Assembly: GCF_000227135.1 (NCBI RefSeq)
Contig: NC_018250.1
Coordinates: 231,501-295,500, forward strand
Reading direction: 5' to 3'
Length of the DNA: 64,000 nt
From: Leishmania donovani
Taxonomy: Eukaryota > Euglenozoa > Kinetoplastea > Trypanosomatida > Trypanosomatidae
Shown here: positions 53,018-63,965 of the stretch, one piece after another
How the letters are laid out: the number at the start of each line of letters is the position of its first letter
Position numbering within the stretch: position 1 is the first letter of the stretch
Made by a program: the position numbers and the translations under genes
The notes under the pieces: model-generated
What the model was told of the DNA's origin: nothing
What the model saw: only the letters and a program-made list of their open reading frames with translations
Database searches by the model: none

Positions 53018-55259
53018 TCACTTTACCGGCGACTGGGGATGGCTCGGAGGCGAAGCGCTGCCCTTCGCCATCGTGCCGAGCGGCGTGCTTTTGGACGACG
53101 TGCCGCTACTGACGGCCGTGCTGGGCCTCCTGCTACCGTCGCTGCCGCCTCCGCTGCTAGGGTCGGTGGCCTGAGTGCCGGGGTTTGCTCGAGCGCCGTT
53201 CACGCGCCGCGCCGTGACGCGGCCAGATTGCGTGGATAGGAAGGGGTGTGGATGCGTCAACGGAAGCGGAGTAACGAATGGCGCCAGCACCGGAAACGCC
53301 GTTGACTGCAGTTAGGGGGTGCTCTGACTCTGCACTTGTTGATGCGCTGCCGCTGCCGATGTGGATGGCACCTGCGCGTTTGAGACCATGACGTTACCGC
53401 TGCGGACGCCGGAATTTAGCGGCCGCTGATGCGGTGGCTGCGGCTGAGGGCGCGGTGGGCCCTTCTTCGGGCCTCGCCCACTTGGGCTCAGAGCAGCCTG
53501 CGCTCGTCGTCCCTGCGTGCACACGTCGTAGGTGGCTGCTCGGTTCAGCTGCAGGGTTGGCAGCTTCGTCGAAGATTCAGGTGATTGAGAGGGAACCTCG
53601 TCGGCCGTGGTGCTGCCGTGTCGCTCCATGGCAAGGTCGATCTCCAACTCTTCGCGTAATATTTTCAAAGGAGTCGGAAGACCCGCACTAGCAGCAGCAG
53701 CAGCGGTAGCACTGTTCCTGATGGGTCTTCGTAGGTTGATCTGCTGCGGCGATTGCTCGGCGGAAGCGGCGCCGCGCTGCACGGGCATGTCGAGGAGGGA
53801 GTGGTGCGTTGTGCCGACAGGGGCGCACACACACCACGACTGCGCAGAAGTGCTGCCGTTTCCGGCCCGCATTGCTAGTACCGGCGGAAATTCTGAGCGC
53901 CGCGAAGACGCTGACGGCACCGATGGCTTCGGCGAAGGAGCAAGCTGTGAGGTGATGTTTTTTTCTGCGGTAGTACCAGTTATCACTTCAGCAGCCGGGA
54001 CGTACAGCATGTAGGACGTGCTTCTTCGCTTTTGGGAGGTGGTTCCATCGCCGGCATTGAACGCTGCACGGCTCAAGAGGGAAGCTGGCCCTGCATCTGC
54101 AGACGTCGGAGCGAATGCAAGAAGATCCACAACAGCGAGTGAGGGGGCGCACAAAACAGCAAGTGCGGCGCTCCTTTAGGGAGATGAGTCGAGCGAGTGC
54201 CGGCCCGAGTGCGAGCCCGCGGTGGCTAATACCTGTGAGCTCCACCGGGTCGAGCAACGCGCAGGCACAGGAATCGTCGATGCTCAGCTCAGTTGACAGT
54301 GGCGGTGCGCGCTCATGCGGTATTCCCGTTGCCGCAGCGCTGCCGGTGTTAGCGGAAAAGCAAGACAGTGGTGTCTGAGATACGCTGTCAAGGGGAGCTA
54401 GTGAAACAACATCGAGTCAACAGTGTGGCGCCGCAGTGGTAGGAGTGCAGCCCGCGCTGCACGAAGTTGTCGAAGCCTTGGCTTGCGCGCGAGAGCTCGG
54501 CAGTGTAAGAGGGCACTGCCGCGAGCGCAGGACGATGCCGTGCATCACGGCACACACCTCCTGGTTTACCGCTGCAGCAGTCGCTGGTGGGCCTCCGCGA
54601 GTTGGCGAAGCGGAAGGCAGCCCTGCGTTGTTGCTAGAAGCCGTGGCAGCTGGGGGACCCTTCGTATAAGCGAAGGATGAGTTTTCGAGCACAGTCACCG
54701 AAGCGCTCTCGGACATCCACATCACCGCCTGGTCGGCGGGCTGCCGCTGCGCTTGCTCTGCCTCCTCGAGAAGCCGCTTCAGGCACCGTACCACTCCGGT
54801 GTAGACTGTCGGCAACGACGACGCAGCACCGCTCTCGCAGCTGTTGTTCGGGCCCCGCAGACTGGGATCAAGGGCCTTGATGGCGGTCTGCATCGCACGG
54901 CCGCCAGTCGCACCGGCAGGACCCAGCGCCGATAGCTCCTGTACCACTGCCTCTCCGTTCTCGTGTCCCTTTCCTGTGGCACCGCCGGCGCGCACGACGT
55001 ACAGGCGAAAGGTGAGGAGCGCGGTTCGGGGGACAAAAAGCACCTTGGCGCGCACGAACGCAACCAGCGCCTCACGTACCACATCCAGGCGTGTCAGAGG
55101 AGGCACATGCGCAGAAGCAGCAGCGCCTCCCAAGGGCGCGAGCGCTGAGTGCGGTGCTGGCAGGGCCACATCCGTGATGTGCACCGTTGCATCGCCAAGA
55201 TCCAAAAATACGGCGACGACTTCGCGTTGATTGAACAGATGTTGTCGGAGGGACATCAT
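53018..55259 (-). pseudogene. Frame-broken gene, N-terminus resembling BABAM1/MERIT40 vWA domain
   Basis: Coding-like sequence runs for 2.2 kb but not in one frame. Block 1: ATG 55257-55259 to an in-frame TGA at 54417-54419. Block 2: same frame, open from 54416 to about 54175 (includes SLAPLDSVSQTPL and GLALGPALARLISLKERR). Block 3: shifted frame, open from about 54177 to TAA 53312-53314. Block 4: same frame as block 3, open to 53018. Near 54420-54490 block 1 seems to slip frame too. The start (EVVAVFLDLGD, then DVVREALVAFVRAK and FRLYVV) resembles the degenerate vWA domain of BABAM1, and LALGPAL recalls its C-terminal region. The family link is weak. Either a recent pseudogene or several sequencing errors in a real gene. 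Confidence 0.55.
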
Positions 55260-58070
55260 ATGCGCAGAAATCCGCGGAAGAGCTACCCGCACTTGTCAGG
55301 ACTTCGACGAAACGAATACCGAAAATCCTTTGGTGGCAGTCGGGAGCGCGCGCGTGTGATAAGCTTCAGGGTATGGCCGCTCAGGGGGACTACAGAGGTC
55401 AGACAACGTCGCCAACTCACCACGCCATGCACGCAAGAGTCGCGAACGGTGTGTAGACGCACTCGATCTCGTTGTTCTTTCGTTTTCTGTTTTTATGAAA
55501 GCCAAAGAGCACGAGCGCATCGAGCGGAAGGAGAGGGAGGGAGCACACAGACAGGCAGGCGCACGAAGGCATACCAGACACAGACAGAAAAAAAAAAACA
55601 GCGAGAGGGGTGTCAGATCTATAGGCATAGCGTATGCCTCAAATGATAGCGGGACAGTAAGAGCGACAGGCGAGACAAGAAAGTGAGTGTGTGACGCGAT
55701 GCAAGGCGAGCAGGAATTCAAAACGCGCCACCGGCCACAAGAGCACCGCACACGCCTAAACAAGCACGCATACACTGAGGGAGAGAGCACAAGATGAGGG
55801 AGGGCAGGAAGAGAAGCGAGTAGTTGCGTTGCCGCGCGAGGCGGCCGCCAGTCTGCGAATGAAAATCACCCACGCCAAGAGAGAACAAGTAAAGAGGAGG
55901 AAAGGAAAGGAAAGGGAAGGGAGGGGGGTGCAGCCAAGCGTTCGAAAATGAAAAAGGAGACAGAAATGTCTCTGATGAAGAACTATAAAGAGAGAGGTGG
56001 AAGGTGCACGCGGGCCCACGCGCAGTCACGGAAGTGGGTCGCGCGAGGGAGGAGACGAATGAGGAAATCTGAAGCAGGAAGAAAAGGAAAGCGGCCTTTC
56101 TCTGTTCCTTCTTCTTTTCTCTGAGTGGTGTTGCACGTCAGGAGCACTTTGGCTCCGTCTTACTGTTCGAGTTTCTGCTTGGCTTTCATGGCAGTGAGCC
56201 GGGGGCAACTGGTGTGGATGATTCTGCCAAGTAATGGCCACCCTGCGGTGGAGCAATACCACAGGGACGGCAGGGGAGGGGGGAAGGGGCAAAAAGGAGC
56301 TGAGGTAGGACACCAGCGCGTATGATGATGGACTGTCACTCTCTTTCTCTCTCTCACTGGGTCGTGTACGTAGCGGCGCGTATGTGTGCATGTGTGTGAA
56401 CGCGTGCTGATCTGCGTGTATAAACGCAGGCACCTGCGTTTATGGAGGTGTCAGTGGAAGGTATACAATGGCCCCACCGTCGCGATGGCCCGCGACAGGA
56501 GTCCATCCACGGACGCACGCGCACGGGCTGAAAAGAGGACGTTGCAGGAAGTGGTTTTGCTTACCCTTCAAAAGAAAAAAAGACTCCCCCCGCTGTGCCT
56601 TCTCCTACACAGTTGCCAGTGTACACACACATAGGCAGGCACGCGAGTGCCTGAGGTTGCGAAGAAGACAAGTCACAACAGCAACACGAAAACAGTAGTA
56701 GCAGCAGAAGACATAAGCAATACACGTAGGAAGAGTAGGAAAGAGATGAAGGACGGTATCGCAGGAAGCCAGTCGTGCATGAATCAGAATCATCCCCGAT
56801 GTGCGCGGCCGCAGCCAAGGCAGCGCACATCAAAGTGGAAGCCGCTTTCCCTGTCTGCGTGCGCTCGCTTCACTCCTCACCCGCCCCCCCCCCTCCTCTG
56901 ACAAAGGAGAGGCATGCGCAGACGTAAAGAAGCGCTCTACGCAGGTGAAGGTCTGTGGTAGAGCGAGGGGGACGGAATGTGGCAGCAGACACCTACCCAC
57001 ATGTACGGCTGTCGCATCGACCGTTTCACGCCGCTCGCAGATGCATGGATGAGTGGGACAGAGAGAAGTAGTGAGGTGAGCACACCCGCATCTGCGCACA
57101 TGTACGGAGAAGTGTACATGCACACAGACATATACAGAGCATCACACCCCCTTCCGAATGTATCTTCACTACTCCGACTCTCTCCTAGCCACGCTACCGT
57201 TCATCTCATTTGTTTGGAGCGTGCCTGTGTGTGCGCGCGCACGCCTACCGCACAACGCGAAAAAAAAAGGCCCCGCCGCACATGCGTTAGAAGAAGGACA
57301 TGTGCACACGAACCGCAAAAAAAAACTAACCTCATTCGACTTAAGACACCATTATGCGTTTGCATCACCCCCTTCCCTTCCCCTCCCCTCCCGCCTCTTT
57401 CGTGCGTTTTGCCTCGACTGCGCCAGATAAGGTGAGGGAAGGGGGGAGATCGATGACGCCCAACAAAGGGAAGCGGCGACGCGTGTTGCATGACTGATGG
57501 GGTTCAGGGGGGTGTGCGAGAGAGAGGGAGGAGGAGGAACTGAACTCCCGTCTTCCCTTTCGGTTAAGCGGTTAAGACCACACCAACAACACAAAACAAG
57601 AGAAGGTAGAAACGCAAAGTCTAAAACGCAGCGCGCCTTAACCAGCACGCCCCACAGATGTCGAGCGAGAGATCTGGCGGTGAGGGAGCGGGCAGAAAAA
57701 CAGGGAGAGCTGAGAGCGGGCATATGGCATGTCCACAGACGTCCCATACACGTGCGAAAGGCACGCACGCCGGTGGATGCATGCGTAGGTGTCTGTAGAA
57801 GCTCGAGTGAAACGCGCTCTCACGGGTGAGGGGGAAAGCCACGTCCTACCGCTGCACAGGCACGTTCAAGGATACAGGAAGTACGGCAGACGTAAAGAAC
57901 GAAAGAGAGGGGAGGAGGGAGGGGGAGGAAACTCCTGTGGCCCCCCTGTCACCCTACGCCACCGGAGGAGGAAGAGGAGGCTCTGGCACCATCTTTGAGT
58001 CCACCAAGAACTTTCTGCCGTTTTCGTGTTTTTTTTTCGCACTTTCGTGAGTGCGTTCGCTTCCCCAACG
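55260..58070. other. Intergenic: 2.8 kb between UTP7 and the broken gene
   Basis: No credible gene. Purine tracts 55500-55600 and 55880-55960, repeated CTCCCC-type pyrimidine stretches. No retroposon block recognised. Confidence 0.6.
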
Positions 58071-60113
58071 TCACCGGAGGAAGCGCTTGAACGCGGCATT
58101 CGTACGTGCCACGGCCTCTGGCCCGCTACTGCCACGCTCCTCAGCGCCGCGACCGTCTTTGTCGCTGCCGTGGTATGACTTCTGGAGACGACGACGCTGC
58201 GCTGGAGGCGCCTCCAGATCGTAGTCCAAGTCTTGTCGAAGCTGTCCGCGAATGTCATTCGCTATCTCGAGTGCCTCCTTACGAGCGAGCTTCTTGTGCT
58301 GCTTTGCGGCCCGAGACGCCGCAGCGAGCGCTTCTGTCTCCTCAGCGTCCAGCGCGTTCTCGTCGTACACTCCGTTGCGTGCGTCGCGCGCCATCTGCGC
58401 GCGGTTACGCTGTGCAATGCGGGAGGCGCGGAGCGTCTGTTTGCTGCGCACCTTATCAGCGCTGTCCTTCTTGTCCCATTTTGCCATCTTGCGCTCCCGC
58501 TGCAGCTCCTGCTTCGACTTGACTTCCTTTGTCTTGGGTGCTTCCTTGTAGCCGAGTTCTTCATCCACTTCTTCGTCCCGGCCCACCAAGAGACCGGTCG
58601 GCGCCGCCTCTCCCAGCGACTTGCTAGCGCGCCGCATTTTCTTCTCGCGAATCGCCCGCGCCTTGCGGTTCAGTCGCAGATTTTCGTTGTATTCTGCCAG
58701 CCGCTTTTCATTAACGCCAGGGACCTGGATATCCATCGAGATGGTGTCTGGCGGAAGCTTGTCGAGCAGGTTCGTCACCACCCGCTCCTTGCGGTGCCGC
58801 TCCGTCTCGTGTGGGTTGGCGTAGTAGAAGTCGGGGTTCGCCTCCCCAGAGCCCGGGATCAGCAGCGACGTAAAGCCGCGCGAGTGGCCGATCCCAATCA
58901 CATCTTCAAAGGGGCAGAACCGCACCTGCTCGGCAATATTGCCGTAGCCGAGGCCAAACTTCATGTAGGGTGAGCTCGGCTTGGCGGCGGTGAACATATC
59001 CTTCCAGATGTGCACGTTTGTGCCACCGCCGAGCGCCACGAGGCTGCTGCTGGAGATGTCGAGTGTGTGAAAGCTATAGGTGACGGCGTACTCCTCTAGC
59101 GTGCGGAGCGTGCGGCAATCCCACACCTTCATCGCGTGGTCGCCGCCGAGGGTCAAAAAGAAGCGGCCATTCGGGTGGAAGCAGATATCCTCGATGACGC
59201 CCTTGTGGCCCTTCAGTTGCAACAGCGGGTCCACCACCGTTGGTGACCAAAACTTCACAACGCCACGCAGGTCGCATGTGGCGGCGACGCCATTGCTGGG
59301 GTTCACGGCGAGACAGCTCGTCGGGTCGCGCATGACGGCGGGCACTTTGGTGCCCACCTCCTGCCCAGTGCTAATATCCAGATACTGCATTGTGCTATAG
59401 GTGGATGAGGTGGCGGCGAGCAGCATGTGCCTTGGCAGGTACCCAAGGCGGTCCATGTGCGCCATCTTGGAGAGGAGGTGCATCTCCGTTCCCTCTTTCG
59501 TGTACATGTAGACAAACTTCTTCTGCGCGACTGCCGTCATACTGTGGTCGACCAGGAAGATGGCGTCGCTGATGCGGTCCTTCAGTTGTGTCTCGCCCTC
59601 AAGGTGAAAGGATTTCCAGCGAATATTGGCCATGTGACCGCGCAGGCCCGCGAGCAGCAGGTGCGTGCCGTTCATCGAAAAGTCAATCTTGTAGGGCCCC
59701 AGCTTATCCAGCACGAGGCTGTAGCGCTTCTGCTGGGTCTGCAGATCCACGCCACTGGCAATGTCGCGCTGCGAGACGCGGTCAGCGACTTCGTGATCGT
59801 CCAGCAAAAGCCCGGTGTTGTCCTCCTCCATTTGATAGTACATGTCCACCTTGGCGAGTCTCTTGGGGGCTTGTCGGTTCAGCTCCTCCCGTCGGCGCGC
59901 CCCGCGGTTGCGCAGGGCGGCTGTGTCGGTCACCCACCGACCCTGTATAAACTTTTTCTCATGCTGCCCCGTCTCCTGCTTAAGCTCCTCCGTGCGCTTA
60001 TCGATGAGTTCCTGCACCTCCTTGGAGAGCTTCCGCTGTGCACCAACCGGTCGCGGTGCGGCCGTGGCCACCGGCTGTGAAGATCGGGATATCGACGATG
60101 TGGTGGGTGGCAT
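58071..60113 (-). CDS. UTP7: U3 snoRNP WD40 protein UTP7/WDR46
   Basis: 680 codons, ATG at 60111-60113, TGA at 58071-58073. A charged N-terminus (KKFIQGRWVTDTAALRNRGA, near 53-73) precedes a WD40 propeller at about 135-390, with repeats such as LKGHKGVIEDICFHPNGRFF and GGDHAMKVWDCRTL. The BING4CT-type segment follows (about 395-475): FCPFEDVIGIGHSRGFTSLL, IPGSGEANPDFYYANPHET and LLDKLPPDTISMD, which is diagnostic for Utp7/WDR46. The C-terminus is a basic coiled region (KKxKAxKxA type). The protein works in the small-subunit processome, in nucleolar 18S rRNA maturation. Length is slightly above yeast Utp7 (554). Confidence 0.95.
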   Translation of the reverse strand: MPPTTSSISRSSQPVATAAPRPVGAQRKLSKEVQELIDKRTEELKQETGQHEKKFIQGRWVTDTAALRNRGARRREELNRQAPKRLAKVDMYYQMEEDNTGLLLDDHEVADRVSQRDIASGVDLQTQQKRYSLVLDKLGPYKIDFSMNGTHLLLAGLRGHMANIRWKSFHLEGETQLKDRISDAIFLVDHSMTAVAQKKFVYMYTKEGTEMHLLSKMAHMDRLGYLPRHMLLAATSSTYSTMQYLDISTGQEVGTKVPAVMRDPTSCLAVNPSNGVAATCDLRGVVKFWSPTVVDPLLQLKGHKGVIEDICFHPNGRFFLTLGGDHAMKVWDCRTLRTLEEYAVTYSFHTLDISSSSLVALGGGTNVHIWKDMFTAAKPSSPYMKFGLGYGNIAEQVRFCPFEDVIGIGHSRGFTSLLIPGSGEANPDFYYANPHETERHRKERVVTNLLDKLPPDTISMDIQVPGVNEKRLAEYNENLRLNRKARAIREKKMRRASKSLGEAAPTGLLVGRDEEVDEELGYKEAPKTKEVKSKQELQRERKMAKWDKKDSADKVRSKQTLRASRIAQRNRAQMARDARNGVYDENALDAEETEALAAASRAAKQHKKLARKEALEIANDIRGQLRQDLDYDLEAPPAQRRRLQKSYHGSDKDGRGAEERGSSGPEAVARTNAAFKRFLR

Positions 60114-61374
60114 GACTTGCAGTTCCTATGCGTTTAGTGTGGGTGTGTGGGAACCACGGAGCACGTGCGAAACGAACACGCCAAATAAAACTCGTCACAG
60201 TATTCGAGAAGAATGTGAAAGGAAGCGATGGAGGGAGCCGACAGGAGACGTGGGGAGGGGGGCGGCGACGCACATCAGGAGGCACCATTGAAGGCCGCAG
60301 GGAAGAAGGGAACAGAAAAGGCGCCGCCCTCCAGTCCTTGCGCCTCTCTGCGCGAGCCGTTCACGCAGTGTGAGAGAAGCACCTGACTGAGAGCACGCGA
60401 GGCCGAGCTGGGCGCACAGACAGAAAGCGTGAAAGCATTCTGCAGCCCATGGCTTCCTGTTTTTTGTTTGCCGTCACAGTGCGCAAGCGACACCCATCGA
60501 ACAGAAAAACCGCTGCTGGCACGCTCCTTCTCTGCACAGCGAAGATGCAAGAGAAAGGTGCTTCAGCGAGCAATGTGAAGCTCCTTGTCCACACAGCCTT
60601 CGAGGTTGAAGCCCGGCCATTCCCGTCGTTGGTGTTCCCCCGTTAGACCGTGGCAGACACAGTGGTTGTCGTCAGGCTACCACCATCTGTCGCCGTCACG
60701 TACGGGGGGAGGGGGGTGGCTTCGCTTTTTTCTTCTTTTCTTTGGCCGTTACTCCTATTGCATGCGCTTCCCATATCGGCATCGACACCGACACGCGCAC
60801 TCCTCAATCCCTCTCCGACTGTCGTTGAGCCCAGACGCAAAAGAAATCGAGATACAGAGAGACGGAAAAGAAGAGGAAGGAAGGGTGCAGAAACATATAG
60901 ATCGTTGATGGGGGGCGGAGAACGCGCTGACAACAAAACATGCTACTACTACTAAAGGAGAGAGAAGACACAAGCGAACGCGAGTGACCGTGAAGAGGTG
61001 TGAGAAGCACAACCTTCGAAGACGAAGACTAATACTTACATGCAGGCAATCCCCCGAAAGATCCACGTGGTCCTGTATATCAGTGCCAATGTATGCTTGT
61101 GCCCTCGTGTGCCAAACTAAGGCGCGGCTGCAACCGCACATCCTTGGCAGAGAGAGAAAGCCGAGGAAGGAGCTCCCCACACGGCAAGCACGACCACACG
61201 CACACGCACATGCGAGTAGGCAAACAACGTTCACAAAACTGCGCAGCTCCTAAAAGGACACGCCCCCGCTACCACTGCCGATTCCACCGAGGAACTTCTT
61301 TCCTTTTCGTGCCGCCGTGTCCATTTCTCTGCCATACAGCATGAGGTCGAGCTCCACTTGATCTCCCCCCGGGT
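60114..61374. other. Intergenic: 5' flank of UTP7
   Basis: No credible gene. Contains purine tracts on the plus strand and an A/G-rich stretch near 60838-60900. Confidence 0.6.
60191..60235 (-). promoter_or_regulatory. Candidate trans-splice acceptor for UTP7
   Basis: Minus-strand C/T-rich stretch (plus 60208-60235) followed by GACGAG, AG at plus 60191-60192, about 78 bases before the ATG. Confidence 0.4.
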
Positions 61375-61800
61375 TCTGGCAGGCCTCACCGCGTGCCGCC
61401 AAGCGGCGCTAGGCACACGCGCTACAGATTTTCCGCTTCAGCTCTCTAAGCACGGTCTCTGCCCCGAACGCTACTCCACCCACCCGACGCCCCGCAGGTC
61501 GCCTCACAGCCGCGCCCATTGTGCCGGTCGCAATGCGGCGCATCCCTCGCGGCGGATGAGGTTACACGGCTGTAGGCAGCGAGGGTCGGGGGTGGGATGC
61601 GCTCGAGTCACGCTGACACGCTGCCCATCATATGCATGGCGTACACGTGTTCGCTGTCGCAGGTCTCTCTGGCGCAGCGCTACCCAGGGCCTGAAAGCCG
61701 ATATCTGCAGCAATAAACTGCTCTGCCAACCCCATACAGAGTGTGGGATGCGCTGAACCTTGAGATGCCACACGCTGCGTGGCACCCCCAGCTCGGCTAT
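61375..61800 (-). mobile_element. SIDER-like retroposon, diverged copy 3
   Basis: On the minus strand this block aligns with copies 1 and 2: gacctgcgacagcgaacacg, agcgtgactcgagcg and cccacccccgaccctcgctg match with scattered substitutions, and its 5' part (61800-61745) keeps a decayed gggggtgcc ... actctgtatgggg version of the copy 2 signature. The 3' end again reads tagcgccgcttggc. It is clearly older than copies 1 and 2. Confidence 0.7.
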
Positions 61801-62594
61801 CAGGACATGCACGCCACCGGAAACACAAAAACGAGAGGAGATAGCGTGACGAGGAGCATGGAAAAGCAAGTAAGAAAGGCATACACCGCGCGGACGGACT
61901 CGTCGCCGACATACGTCCCCGTAGCGTGGAATCCAACTGAGCGAAGCGACAAACCTAAGGCGAAGCAAAAATAAAGCCACCGACCGGCAAGAAGAGGGTG
62001 ACGGACCACAGGCACACGCATACGTGCACACACATAGAAAGCCATCAGCAGAAAGACAAGAAACGGCGAGATGCACTGACGAGGTGAGTGGCACGGCGCC
62101 CTCATTGAATAAAAAAGGTAACCACAATGAAGTCTCAGCACGCTCTCCGTGCTTGGGGTGCATGTGCACCTGCTCGGCTCTGGGCGCCATAATGAGTGGG
62201 TTAGGGCTTGAGCTAGGGAGGAGCATCCAGACAAGCTGGCACAGAGAGACCGAGACGGGAGCGAAACCAAGACGACGAGTTGAGGGGGGGATGGCTGTGC
62301 GAGATGCCTTTCCCAGGAGAGCAAGCACCGCTTCTCTCCTCCTTGTTCGCCCGCGCATACCCCAGAGAGGGTGCAAAACCGAAACTCCCAAAAAAAAAAG
62401 GGCACGAACAACAAGACAGAGGGAGAACGAAGGATCTGAGGTACACATAGAAATAGATATATACATAAATGCTTGTATGAAGCGGCGGCCATCCAATGTC
62501 GCCACTGCCCCCCCATCAGCACAGCCGCCACACCGACGACAGATTCCCCCTGATCGTCGCTCTGCTGAGAAGATGACAGGAAATTCGCCCGCAG
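61801..62594. other. Intergenic, 0.8 kb
   Basis: No credible gene. Short A-run near 62390-62399. A long open minus frame crosses this region but has no coding character. Confidence 0.55.
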
Positions 62595-63419
62595 CTGGGA
62601 CGTATGGGGAGTCAAACAGAGAGAGAGATGAGAGGCAAGAAAAAAATACACGAGACACGGCACAAGGCATCCACAACCACGAACACGGGCGCGCACACCA
62701 AAGCGTTGCCGCGCGCACCGCTGCGCAGACGGCGCCAAGAGAAACGGTATGCCCCCCCCCGTGCAAGGCCGGCGTGGCCATTACTGTCACAGACAAGCCA
62801 GCCAAAGCATGCGCCTACACAGCCACAGTCCACCCAACACTGGGGCGCCACGGATACCATCCGCGTCGCCCAGGATGAGCCGTCCGCCTCCCGCGGTCGC
62901 GCTGCGGCCGACGGGCTCGTCTCGTCCTTCCGCATCCCTTCGTCGCGCGTGCGCTGCNNNNNNNNNNNNNNNNNNNNNNNNNNNNNNNNNNNNNNNNNNN
63001 NNNNNNNNNNNNNNNNNNNNNNNNNNNNNNNNNNNNNNNNNNNNNNNNNNNNNNNNCTGGGACGTATGGGGAGTCAAACAGAGAGAGAGATGAGAGGCAA
63101 GAAAAAAATACACGAGACACGGCACAAGGCATCCACAACCACGAACACGGGCGCGCACACCAAAGCGTTGCCGCGCGCACCGCTGCGCAGACGGCGCCAA
63201 GAGAAACGGTATGCCCCCCCCCGTGCAAGGCCGGCGTGGCCATTACTGTCACAGACAAGCCAGCCAAAGCATGCGCCTACACAGCCACAGTCCACCCAAC
63301 ACTGGGGCGCCACGGATACCATCCGCGTCGCCCAGGATGAGCCGTCCGCCTCCCGCGGTCGCGCTGCGGCCGACGGGCTCGTCTCGTCCTTCCGCATCCC
63401 TTCGTCGCGCGTGCGCTGC
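62595..63419. other. Duplicated contig end around a gap
   Basis: 62595-62957 and 63057-63419 (363 bases each) read identically and flank a 99-N gap, as in the 27.4 kb case. Unmerged contig ends are the simplest reading. Confidence 0.9.
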
Positions 63420-63965
63420 ACGCCGCCATCCAAGCGGGCCGCGCTCAGAGCCCTGCTCGAGCGGCACCAGCGGCGGCGTCTGTCGGGCGGGTAGCAGTGG
63501 TTGGCCCGGGCGCATGCCGGACGAGCCCAAGGAGGAAGTCGGCCAGCTTCGGGCCAGGGACCGCGGAGACCCTGCGCTCTGCCTGTGCACCATGCTGCTC
63601 CCTCTGAATCGCTTCAAGCCGCGGCATTCCACAAGACGGTGTGGACACTCGTTACGTTGGAGTCTGGGGGGCCCGATGCTGTGCGTCGGCGTGTTCTCGC
63701 CATGCTCCCAGCACCGGTGCCTCATCAGCCCACACGGTCGGACGCAGGTGATGCTGCATACTTCGCACACATGCACGGGGGGCTGATTGGTGCGGGTCTC
63801 CTCGCGCCTCGCTCGCCGGTCACTCTTGCCCTTCTCAGCTCTGGGCGCTTCGCTTCGATGCAGAACACCGTGCCAGCTGTGCATGGCAGCGCCTGCGCAC
63901 CGTGCTCGCATTCTCGGGCCATAGGACCTATTTCAGGGCGGCGTGGTTATCTGGAGGGCCCGCCG
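62777..63965 (-). mobile_element. DIRE-like retroelement 3' end with C2H2 zinc finger, copy 2
   Basis: The minus strand from 63911 carries a frame with a C2H2 finger, Cys-x2-Cys-x12-His-x4-His (63767-63702), and a decayed second one around 63647-63585 (CPHRLVECRGLKRF, with Arg in place of the second Cys). ingi/L1Tc elements end with such fingers. The frame then runs into the 3' end shared with copy 1 (63372-63493 equals 20083-20204, and 62777-62834 equals 19950-20007). The element continues beyond the window. It is in the same orientation as copy 1 and the genes. Real length is uncertain because of the duplicated contig end. Confidence 0.6.
62958..63056. other. Assembly gap, 99 N
   Basis: Run of N. 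Confidence 0.99.

Noticed and set aside
61504..62805. Minus-strand open frame of 433 codons
   Set aside because: Crosses a SIDER-like repeat, intergenic A-runs and a retroelement tail; composition (Cys, Ser, Leu, Arg) is not coding-like.
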